Positions 43,101 to 49,735 of a stretch of 64,000 bases of DNA are shown piece after piece (the first letter of the stretch is position 1; each line of letters opens with the position of its first letter). The DNA comes from an uncultured Thermoanaerobaculia bacterium (GTDB taxonomy: Bacteria; Acidobacteriota; Thermoanaerobaculia; Multivoradales; Multivoraceae). Both the position numbers and the translations under genes were made by a program. The notes under the pieces were generated by a model that saw only the letters and a program-made list of their open reading frames with translations, was not told the DNA's origin and did no database searches. The DNA lies in assembly GCA_951813015.1 (NCBI GenBank), contig CATOTG010000008.1, positions 186,001 through 250,000 on the forward strand, in the 5' to 3' direction.

Positions 43101-43853
43101 TTCGAGGTCCCTGCCGTAGAGCTCCCACAACATGCGAAGGAAAACGATCCACGGGGAGTGGGGATCCCAGCGCGAGGCGTAGAGGTCGGCGAGCGGAAAC
43201 GGCGCCGAACGCTCCCAGAAGTGGCCGAACCAGTCCTGCACGAGATGGGTGTGCTGGCCGGACGGGTAGCCGAGGTTGAGTTCCGCGTTCGTCATCAGCC
43301 CGGCGTGGGTCAGGTTCGAGGAACCCGCGAGCACGGCGGGCTCGAACTCGTGCTCGACGAGGAAGGCCTTGCCGTGGAGAAAGCCGTGCTCGTAGCGCCG
43401 CACCTCGACGACGGGTGCGCCGCCGGCATCCTCCGAGCGCAGCCACTCGACAAGCCGTCGCGCCGTGCCGTCCGCCTCGCGGGTGAAGCCGGTGAGGTCG
43501 CGCTCGGCCGCGAGCCAGGCCTCATGGCGCCTGAGTGCCTGAACAAGTTCGTCGCGGCTGAGCCCGGCAGCCGCCGGCCGCCCGGTCGCGCGGTCCGGTT
43601 CCGCGCCCAGCAGCAGCCGCACCCGCGGCGCCCGCTCCAGTTCGTCGAGAAGCAACGCGATGCCGGCCGGATTGACGTAGGCCGTCGCGATGGCGACCTC
43701 CGGCGGCGTGCTGAGGGACTCCCGTTTGCCCCGCAGCAGCCGGTTGATTTCCCCCGCCACCGTCTCGCCCCGCTCCGGCCTGTTCGTGGCGAAGACGGGA
43801 GGGAAGATCGCGCGGCCTCCGTCCGGGGATGCCGTCACGGTCCGGGACGACAT
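40170..43853 (-). CDS. PLD-nuclease/SNF2-helicase fusion protein (defence-type)
   Basis: A 1227-residue fusion. Residues about 30-220 are a phospholipase-D-like domain with one HxK motif (H160-G-K162, LHGKAFLVE) and LAGSSNLTHAGL. Residues about 265-900 are an SNF2 helicase: Walker A VADEVGLGKTFIA (about 288-300), Walker B VVVDEAHNLRN (372-375 DEAH), LTATPVNNSLGDLH, and the C-terminal motifs ATDVLSEGVNLQQAG and NPMRVVQRHGRIDRIG. Residues about 968-1007 are a 10-residue tandem repeat (RPGAASGATS), followed by a Cys cluster (LACGRADCEVCG) and a helical tail. PLD plus SNF2 is a pairing known in DISARM-like and other phage-defence loci. It sits downstream of the DNA methyltransferase on the same strand, so it is probably the restriction arm of that system. 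Confidence 0.85.
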   Translation of the reverse strand: MSSRTVTASPDGGRAIFPPVFATNRPERGETVAGEINRLLRGKRESLSTPPEVAIATAYVNPAGIALLLDELERAPRVRLLLGAEPDRATGRPAAAGLSRDELVQALRRHEAWLAAERDLTGFTREADGTARRLVEWLRSEDAGGAPVVEVRRYEHGFLHGKAFLVEHEFEPAVLAGSSNLTHAGLMTNAELNLGYPSGQHTHLVQDWFGHFWERSAPFPLADLYASRWDPHSPWIVFLRMLWELYGRDLEADDHNALAEELHLTAFQRDGVMRALRLLKANGGVLVADEVGLGKTFIAAEMIRRATEENRQRVLVLAPAALRESMWEPFLESRGFSRRVQCMSYDELRIAWQRDEASMRRKLDDFALVVVDEAHNLRNPQAQRTETVAALVGGEHAKQVVLLTATPVNNSLGDLHALVSLFIRNDAFFAHAGIPSIRGYIAEAEQIEPESLSPERLFDLLDRTTVRRTRSFVKEHYRGDRFRGADGTEQMIVFPTPTLHRLDYELDWKGEALLDAVTRALDSPDELANGQPGRTAKAAADPDCLILARYTPDAYRRQGGGGDRTQISNAGLLRCALLKCLESSATALRSTLGTLIRSHEAFLDALSGGWVLTGDALRDWIASDAEDLDEHLAWLDDRSKSGAAEASGYRIADLGAHVRADLALLKRLQTLAASAADQAHEPKAERLVARLREIAAEARKVSRDGIAPSDRRKTIVFTSFVATVRDLQRRVERAVDAAAPEDPLSDFRGRLPDQPIHGKKTGVDQRRRARILGGFAPRTAGSKHDEDRYDLLFATDVLSEGVNLQQAGRIVNYDLPWNPMRVVQRHGRIDRIGSSHRRIVLDCFFPASRLDELLELEQRLRRKLALADAAVGTGEVLPGVAPGAGQVFSDTRRQIMELHKGDVSILERGAQHRALSGEEYRHRLRQSMKPDAERGEILGLPWASGSGFCNPEARQSGFVFCIRVGQCRSGAASGATSRPGAASGATSRPGAASGATSQPGATSGAASRPAARGPHLACGRADCEVCGRDPFFRFVPTGPDWRPLTDGAGAPIVQSDTLQALIAADPVQEDTARELLRPAYDRAFDAWDLARRDVWEEWMRLVDPANLQPDLPKAFRDAAELLHRHGAEVLGTDELEWLIPCFQTVPTVRIQRDVRAILNAAEPATARVRRLRDFARHAGLKPSAPIEPLPAVAEEEVHLVAWMAVGADAQNNAARPALGPAAARRRP
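40831..40950 (-). repeat. 30-bp tandem repeat (four units) inside the helicase gene
   Basis: Four units of exactly 30 bases (40831-40860, 40861-40890, 40891-40920, 40921-40950). Three are nearly identical and the first is diverged. Each contains ggcgcc-tgaagc-ggcgcc, a hairpin, and encodes ten residues (RPGAASGATS). The array is in frame and lies between the helicase core and the Cys cluster. Copy-number change would lengthen or shorten a linker without breaking the frame. Confidence 0.9.
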
Positions 43854-44143
43854 GATGCCGAGCTCGAAGACGCGGCGGCGGAAGTCATGGACCCGCCCGG
43901 CGAACCCGTCACGGTCGGGGACGACATGCTGGCGAGCTCGAAGACGCGGCGGCGGAAGTCATGGACCCGCCCGGCGATGCCGTCACGGTCCGGGACGACA
44001 TGCTGGCGAGCTCGAAGACGCGGTGGCGGAGTCATGGACCCGCTCGGGGATGTCGTCACGGTCGGGGACGACATGCTGGCGGCTTGAAGACGCGGTGGCG
44101 GAAGTCATGGTCCCGTCGGGAATGCCGTCACGGTCCGTTCCCC
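43836..44143 (-). repeat. 73-74-bp tandem array multiplying the helicase start region (four copies)
   Basis: On the minus strand each unit contains ATGTCGTCCCSGACCGTGACG, the helicase start, followed by about 50 further bases. Start-codon complements lie at 43851-43853, 43925-43927, 43999-44001 and 44072-44074 (spacing 74, 74, 73), with a fifth partial copy near 44123-44143. Only the copy nearest the gene leads the full helicase frame. Upstream copies open short frames (MSSPTVTGSPGGSMTSAA type). The array fills the gap between the methyltransferase C-terminal part and the helicase. Confidence 0.9.
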
Positions 44144-44925
44144 GAACCCGGACCGCGGATCGGCTGATGGGCGGCCCGGTCTCCGCCAGGCAGTCCCAGC
44201 CGATCCCGCCAGGCGCGTGCGTGATCGATCACCCGACGGCAGCGCCCGGAGTAGTCCGCGCCGGTGTGAAACGTGTCGTAGATCACCCGCAGGTCCGCGT
44301 CGTCGAGCCCGTAGAGCAGCCCGACCACGGCGTCGAGTTCCTCGATCAGGTCGTTCTTCTCGTCCTCCGAGCCGATGGAACCCGCCTCGACCCCGACCGC
44401 CGCCGCCCACTCGCGGAAGCCCGAGTGGTCCGGCTCGGCCGTGGCGAGCCGACCCGCGATGTGGATGACCCGATCACGCAGCCGGAGGCCGGGGGAGTCC
44501 GGGTACGGATCGTCAAGTTCGGGGCGCGGGATGGGGAGGGAGTTGAAGATGTGGTAAGTCAGGCTGAGTTCCACGACGCGGCGGGCGAACCAGTCGAGCG
44601 GCATCGAGCACAGGACGCCGAGGACGTATGCCTCGTCGCGGCAGTCGCCTTGCGGCCAGAGAAGGTAGGGCGCCTTGTCGACGAGGATGGCCGCACCGGG
44701 CGCCAGCGCCGCGATCACGGTCCGACTGTTCGTGCGGTTCGTTACGTTGCGATACGCGATTCGAGGCCGGAGCCAAGGCTGGGTGGCTTCATCCTCGGCC
44801 CATTCCCGTGGGAACTCGCTGAAGGCGGATCGTCGGTTCCGGTTCCCCCGCACGCGTTTCCGTTGCAGGAAAGTCACGACCTCTTCGGGATTCGCCCAAG
44901 CGTAGTAGTTCCCCGTGTCTGGCAT
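44128..44925 (-). CDS. C-terminal (target-recognition) part of the Eco57I-type methyltransferase, currently out of frame
   Basis: A 265-codon ORF starts MPDTGNYYAWANPEEVVTFL and continues RSAFSEFPREWAEDEATQPW, LRPRIAYRNVTNRTNSRTVI, YVLGVLCSMPLDWFARRVVE and HIFNSLPIPRPE. This is the specificity/C-terminal region of large Eco57I-type DNA methyltransferases, not a free-standing protein. Upstream of its ATG the same frame stays open for about 270 bases (including WRARPTTDVHASKDRNFF and DWPVFSGRSFRHWMPDTGNY) back to the heptamer repeat. It joins the methyltransferase frame if the repeat has three units instead of four. As sequenced it could be made only by internal initiation. Confidence 0.8.
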   Translation of the reverse strand: MPDTGNYYAWANPEEVVTFLQRKRVRGNRNRRSAFSEFPREWAEDEATQPWLRPRIAYRNVTNRTNSRTVIAALAPGAAILVDKAPYLLWPQGDCRDEAYVLGVLCSMPLDWFARRVVELSLTYHIFNSLPIPRPELDDPYPDSPGLRLRDRVIHIAGRLATAEPDHSGFREWAAAVGVEAGSIGSEDEKNDLIEELDAVVGLLYGLDDADLRVIYDTFHTGADYSGRCRRVIDHARAWRDRLGLPGGDRAAHQPIRGPGSGNGP

Positions 44926-45199
44926 CCAGTGCCTGAACGAGCGGCCGCTGAAGACCGGCCAGTCGCCTCGTGGCCTCGTAAGCGCGAAGAACCTCCGGGC
45001 GTTTGCCGGCGTCGACTTCGCGGTACGGCCGGGCTCGCCACGAAGATCCTCGTCGATGCGGAAGAAGTTCCGGTCCTTTGAGGCGTGGACGTCCGTCGTC
45101 GGTCTGGCCCGCCAACTGGGGGTCGGATCTCGGAGTTGGCTGCTGACGGTGCTGGCGGGCTCCGCTCGACCAGAGGATCGAGATCTGGATCTGAAGGAG

Positions 45200-48100
45200 C
45201 TACGCGGCTCGCTGTTCGCGGTCGAGTATCGAGTATCGAGTATCGAGTATCTTGGGCCGGCTAGCAGATTCCAAAGATGGCTGCAAGCCCAAACGCGGGT
45301 GCCGCCTCATCTTGCGGAAGACTCGTAATGCGTCCGCGCTTGGGATCAAGGGCAGCGCGGCAGAGTCGGACCACGCCAGGAACTCACCAACCGGAATCGT
45401 GGCCGCGTCTGCTCGCACGCCGGCATGGTAAGCCGAATGGTTGTCGTAGGGGCCGCGCAGCCGGACAACACTGTCGTGGTCCGCGCCTCGTCGGAGACAG
45501 ACTAGGCCAACCGTGTATCTCGGTTCCATGTCGAACACCCAACGCCCCTTGTTCAGCAGCAGGGTGACGTCGGCGAAGGCGCCGCCATTGAGCACGGTTA
45601 GCCGCCACTCCTTGCACCCCTTTTCTGCGAGGGCCGACCTGGGAAGCACGACGCCCACCGCGCCGCCGTCCCGGACCAACTGCCAGAATCGCCAGCAGAA
45701 GGCCTTGTAAAGGTCGGGATCGCTCACTCCCATGCCAGGGTATGGGCCCGCCAGCAGCAGCTTCCGGACTGTCTTGGCGGCATCTGCGAGTTTGCCGTAC
45801 TCCCTGACCAGATCAGGCCGGTCCAGCTTCAGTTGCCGAAGCCTTTTGGCTCGTACGGCAGGCTGGAGGCCCTGATAGCCAGGGAAGCGGAGCGCCCAGA
45901 ACTCCTGTTCTTCGATCCTGGCCTCTTTCCACGGCGGATTCCCGATCAGTACATCAAAGCCCGGGCGCTCCCGCGTGAACACATCGGGAAACAGTGTGGG
46001 CATGTGCGCGGTTCGCAACCGGCGAAGCTCGTTGGCGGTTTCGAGCTGCGTCGGCAGCGCCGCAAGAGCGTCGACATTGAGGCTCCGGGGCAGCTCGGCA
46101 ACACCCAGCCGGACCGCAACTGCCGCGTCGAACAGGCGGCGCGCCGGTTCGGCTCGCGCCTTCGCGTCCTCCAGGGCCTCGCGGTTGCGCACGACCTCAG
46201 CCGTGTCCGCCTCCTGGGCGGCGGCAACCTCGCCAAGCGCTGCGGCCGCTTCGGCCATCGCGTCCTCGATCGGCTGCGAGAAGAAGGACCTCTGCGCATC
46301 GCCCCGGTCCGGGTCAAGCACGTCGAGCGCCTCGTCCACGGTGCCGATGCCGGTCAGGGAATCGCCGCAGACGAGGTTGTGGTCGAGCGTCGACATGGGC
46401 AGGCCGGGGACGAAGGTGTGGATCCACACGGCGACGCGGGCGAGCTCGACGGCGGTCTCGTTCACGTCCACGCCGTGGATGCAGCGGCGGGCAATCTGGC
46501 GGCGGAGCAGGGTTGAGGGTTCGAGTCGGGGGCCGTCGGCACGGGTCGACTGGCCGGGAGGCGCGAGCGCCCGGCGCCGAGTGGCCGAGGTTTCCGGCAA
46601 CTGCGATGAGTCGCCGCCGCTCGTCGGTCGGTGACCGCCTGGAGCATGACGATGGCCAGCAGCATCTCTGGCCGCCCCGAGCGCCTCCCGCGCCTTTCGT
46701 TCCAGCCGGCCGAGCTCGTCGTTCACGCTTGCGAGCGGTCGGTCGGCGAGGAAGCTCCGCATCCCGCGTTCGATGCGGTCGACGGCGGCGATCAGGAAGT
46801 GGCCCGAGCCCATCGAGATGTCGGCGACGCGGAAGTCCCAGAAGGCCTCGGCGGCGCCGGCGTGGTCGCCCCGGTCGTGGAGTTGCGCGACGCGCTTCAG
46901 GTGTTCGGCGAGTACCGGCTCCAGGGCGTGGTCCAGCAGGTGCTCCACCGCGAACTCGGGCGTGAAGTAGGAGCCGGTCGCCTTGCGCTGGCCGGAGCGG
47001 TTGTGGAAGTAGATGCCGCCCTCCGGGACCACGACCTCATCCTTCGGTTTGGCGGGCACGTAGACGCCCTTCCGGTCGACGGCCAGGTCCGTTTCGGCGC
47101 GACTCAGCTCGGACTCGAGCAGGCCTTCGTAGATCGTGCCGAACTCGCGTACCGAAAGCGACCGGAAGTCGACGGGGCCGATGTCGCCGTCCGGCGTCTC
47201 GTCGACGAGCAGGTCGCGCAAAGCCGGTCCGATGCAGTCGTCGCCGAGTTCGATGTCCACGAGGTCCGTTCCCTCGATGGCGGAAGTCGCGTCCGCGTCG
47301 AACAGGCCGCCGTTGTAGGCGGGGATGTCCAGACCGCGGTCGCCCTTGTCGATCGCCCTCCAGATGGTCTGGAGATCGCGCCACAGGGTGGTGGCCCCGG
47401 GGTCGAACGTCGAGGCGGACCGGTTGGGGGCGTTCGGCCGGGCCTCGCCATGAGTCGCCGCGGCTGCTTCGCGGGCCGACTCCACGCCGTGCTCGTCGGC
47501 TGCGTTCGGCCGGGCCCCGGCATCAGGCGCCGGGCCGCCGGCCGCGGCCGATCCGCGAATCGGCGGTCGAGCAGCGGCCAGCTCAACGGCCGCGGCTACG
47601 GTGCTGGAGTCGTCGGTCTGGACGTGTCGATCGGGCCGCCCCGGCCCGGCCTCTCCGGCCCCGGGGTCGCGGCGGGAGACCACAGGTGGAGATCCATCCC
47701 CTCGGCGCATCCTCTCGTCGTCGGAGAACGTTGTGGCGAGGCGCTTGAGGGAGTGCCGGTCGAAGCGCTCGTTCCGGCCGTAGGGAAGGAGTCCGCAGTC
47801 TTCGGCGTACGCCTGGAAGAGGAGCCTGAAGAAGATCCGCAGACTGAGCCGGTAGGCGTAGCTCAGATCGCCGGATCCTCCCGCACTCCCGTGTCGATCG
47901 AGCGCCTCCGCCACGCCGACGGCAAGGCCGGGGACGACCCGCTCGTACACGCGCTGTCGCAGGCGGCCGCCGAGGTCGGCGGCGAACTGTTTCGACCCGG
48001 CGAGCAGGTCGGCGACGGTTCCCTCCGGCGCCAGTGCGGCGGCCGAGAAGACGAGCTCCAGGTACGCGGCGTCCTCCGGGAGGGTCGCAGCGAGGTCGAG

Positions 48101-49246
48101 CTGGAACCAGGTCTCGACCGGGCTCCGGCTGCCGACCCCGGTTCCCGGCTTCGTGGCGTAGAGGCGAATCTGATCGCCGCGGAGCAGGATGAGCCACTGC
48201 GCGCCGCGCTTCGAGGCCTTGTCGAGGCCGTAGGCCGCGGGCGACATGCCGAGCCGGCCGCTGCCGGCTTCGAACATCTCCGTGCGTTCGAGCAGAACGG
48301 CGACGGCGCGCTGTTCGCTGCTCTGGTCCATCAGGACGAGGGCCTGGTCGAGCCGTTCGCCGATCCGGAAGCCGAGGCAGCGGATCAGGTCCGTGCCGCG
48401 GCGGTGGAGCAAGGGCCGGGCCTGGTTCTGCGCTTCGGTCCAGCGTTCCTCGCCCGGCAGGGACCGGACCAGGTAGTGCAGCGAGAAGAGACCGCTGTTC
48501 TCCACGCCGGGGCGGGCGCCGTCGCCGTCCGGGGTTTCTGCCGACTGCTTCAGCAGGCCGACGATCCGCCGTCGCGCGGACACTGCGGACGGTTCGTCGA
48601 GAGCGGCCTGGAGCATCCGCGCCGCCTGCTCCTCGGGAAGTCGAACCGGAGCCACTGCCGGGTCCGGACCCACCACGAGAACCCTGGGTGGATCGCCGGC
48701 CGCACTTCGGCCCCTTGAGCTCACCCGCCCGCCGAGCCAGCGGCGGTGGAGCGGGGCTTCGTCGCCGTGGTCGGTCAGAAGGCTCGGCTGCGCCTGGCGA
48801 ACCCTGCGCGCCTGCCCGGCGCCAGCGGTTGCGGCGCCCTCGACTGGCTGGCGCTCCGCGGGCGGGTCCGACCGCCAGGCAGCGCCAGCAGCCGCCTCGC
48901 TCGAGTCCGGGCGACCGCCTGGCGTCTGGACAGGTGACGCCGCGGGTTCCCTGATCGTCCCCGCTTCCGATGCGCCCGACCTGTCCTCGGACGACGAAGG
49001 CCGGATCACGGTAACGAGCGGAAACGACTTCCTGCCCAGCCGCCAGCGGTGCAGTTCGCGGAGTTCGGAGATCGCCGGGTCGCCGGCGCCCGGCCGTTCC
49101 GCGATCAGGACTTGCAGCTCGGCCCCCTGCGGGTCGTCGCCGATGACGACCTCGGCACGGGCATCCAATGCCGCCGTCGCGCCGGCATCCAGGCGAACCG
49201 TGATCCTGCGCTTGCCGCGAAGCTCACTGAGAGGCGAATTGGACAT
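45200..49246 (-). CDS. Eco57I-type DNA methyltransferase (large, defence-associated), truncated by a heptamer repeat frameshift
   Basis: A 1348-residue N-terminal and catalytic portion. The N-terminal ~400 residues carry an endonuclease-like or accessory region (SPVETWFQLDLAATLPEDAA, AYLELVFSA). KATGSYFTPEFAVEHLLDHA precedes the SAM motif DISMGSGHFLIAAVDRIE (about residues 810-825). HGVDVNETAVELARVAVWIH follows, and FDVLIGNPPWKEARI (NPPW about residues 1102-1105) is the adenine-N6 methylation motif. PYPGMGVSDPDLYKAFCWRF and GVVLPRSALAEKGC continue the Eco57I domain. Three GC-rich low-complexity insertions (about residues 95-190, 545-640, 830-890) interrupt it. The frame ends KILDTRYSILDREQRAA at a (gagtatc)4 repeat; with three units the product would be 1703 residues. 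It should methylate host DNA and mark self for the PLD-SNF2 protein. Confidence 0.85.
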   Translation of the reverse strand: MSNSPLSELRGKRRITVRLDAGATAALDARAEVVIGDDPQGAELQVLIAERPGAGDPAISELRELHRWRLGRKSFPLVTVIRPSSSEDRSGASEAGTIREPAASPVQTPGGRPDSSEAAAGAAWRSDPPAERQPVEGAATAGAGQARRVRQAQPSLLTDHGDEAPLHRRWLGGRVSSRGRSAAGDPPRVLVVGPDPAVAPVRLPEEQAARMLQAALDEPSAVSARRRIVGLLKQSAETPDGDGARPGVENSGLFSLHYLVRSLPGEERWTEAQNQARPLLHRRGTDLIRCLGFRIGERLDQALVLMDQSSEQRAVAVLLERTEMFEAGSGRLGMSPAAYGLDKASKRGAQWLILLRGDQIRLYATKPGTGVGSRSPVETWFQLDLAATLPEDAAYLELVFSAAALAPEGTVADLLAGSKQFAADLGGRLRQRVYERVVPGLAVGVAEALDRHGSAGGSGDLSYAYRLSLRIFFRLLFQAYAEDCGLLPYGRNERFDRHSLKRLATTFSDDERMRRGDGSPPVVSRRDPGAGEAGPGRPDRHVQTDDSSTVAAAVELAAARPPIRGSAAAGGPAPDAGARPNAADEHGVESAREAAAATHGEARPNAPNRSASTFDPGATTLWRDLQTIWRAIDKGDRGLDIPAYNGGLFDADATSAIEGTDLVDIELGDDCIGPALRDLLVDETPDGDIGPVDFRSLSVREFGTIYEGLLESELSRAETDLAVDRKGVYVPAKPKDEVVVPEGGIYFHNRSGQRKATGSYFTPEFAVEHLLDHALEPVLAEHLKRVAQLHDRGDHAGAAEAFWDFRVADISMGSGHFLIAAVDRIERGMRSFLADRPLASVNDELGRLERKAREALGAARDAAGHRHAPGGHRPTSGGDSSQLPETSATRRRALAPPGQSTRADGPRLEPSTLLRRQIARRCIHGVDVNETAVELARVAVWIHTFVPGLPMSTLDHNLVCGDSLTGIGTVDEALDVLDPDRGDAQRSFFSQPIEDAMAEAAAALGEVAAAQEADTAEVVRNREALEDAKARAEPARRLFDAAVAVRLGVAELPRSLNVDALAALPTQLETANELRRLRTAHMPTLFPDVFTRERPGFDVLIGNPPWKEARIEEQEFWALRFPGYQGLQPAVRAKRLRQLKLDRPDLVREYGKLADAAKTVRKLLLAGPYPGMGVSDPDLYKAFCWRFWQLVRDGGAVGVVLPRSALAEKGCKEWRLTVLNGGAFADVTLLLNKGRWVFDMEPRYTVGLVCLRRGADHDSVVRLRGPYDNHSAYHAGVRADAATIPVGEFLAWSDSAALPLIPSADALRVFRKMRRHPRLGLQPSLESASRPKILDTRYSILDREQRAA
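45222..45251 (-). repeat. Heptanucleotide simple sequence repeat (gagtatc)4 in the methyltransferase gene
   Basis: Four perfect units at 45224-45251, plus two matching flanking bases. Seven is not a multiple of three, so each gain or loss changes the frame. Four units give a stop 17 codons after the repeat begins. Three (or six) units give an open frame through 44128. Five units give a third frame that ends near 44880. This is the hallmark layout of phase-variable restriction-modification genes. Confidence 0.93.
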
Positions 49247-49357
49247 CTCGTAGCGTAGGCTGACGGCGGAGCCTACAGGAAGTTCCGATGCGGAGGACTA
49301 CTTGACGCGACGACTGCGGCCGAGCCAACCTGTTCGGCGAAGGAGGATTGACGCACT

Positions 49358-49651
49358 GTGACGGTTGTTCTGGATTGCGCCTCTTTTCGAGATGCCTTGA
49401 CCGTGAGTACACCGACCTACCGCGTTCTGCAGCGAATCCCCGTGGAGATCAGAAGAGTCGATATCGGCGACTTCGAAGCCTCGTTCCGAGCCGCGAACAT
49501 CGCGATCTCCGGCAGCGACAGCCACGATGCCCTGCAGGCCCTCGTGGTTGAGATCCTGGACACCTTCGACTTGCTCCTCGAGGAGCACAAGTTGGGGCCA
49601 GACGCTGCCGAGCAGCGTCGGATACTCAGCCAGTACCTTGCCAGGACGTAG
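49358..49651 (+). CDS. Small protein of unknown function, divergent from the methyltransferase
   Basis: A 97-residue protein with a GTG start and AAGGAGG about 11 bases upstream. It begins MTVVLDCASFRDALTVSTPT, has YRVLQRIPVEIRRVDIGDFE in the middle and a helical, acidic C-terminus (VVEILDTFDLLLEEHKLGPD). No signal peptide, membrane segment or cysteine cluster is present. I do not recognise the family. Its position, 111 bases from the divergent methyltransferase start, makes a small regulator of the defence locus possible, but nothing in the sequence shows DNA binding. Confidence 0.55.
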   Translation: MTVVLDCASFRDALTVSTPTYRVLQRIPVEIRRVDIGDFEASFRAANIAISGSDSHDALQALVVEILDTFDLLLEEHKLGPDAAEQRRILSQYLART

Positions 49652-49735
49652 CGTGCTCACCGCCGATTCGGCGGTGCGCGATCGGACCGCCCGGCCCCGC
49701 AGCTGCTCTTTCCCGCGCTGCGGTAGCCCGCGGTA

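Noticed and set aside
41088..44087. Plus-strand open frame of about 1000 codons opposite the helicase
   Set aside because: It is an antisense shadow; the minus strand carries all helicase and PLD motifs.
43836..44143. CRISPR array upstream of the helicase
   Set aside because: The 73-74-bp units are back-to-back copies including coding sequence, with no spacers.
44789..45115. Separate minus-strand small gene containing WRARPYREVDA
   Set aside because: It lies in a different frame from the methyltransferase continuation, which itself reads WRARPTTDVHAS and joins the C-terminal ORF without a stop. The resemblance is probably chance.
40170..49246. Complete DISARM or BREX system
   Set aside because: DrmA, DrmB, BrxC and PglZ are absent. 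Only the methyltransferase and PLD/SNF2 parts are present.
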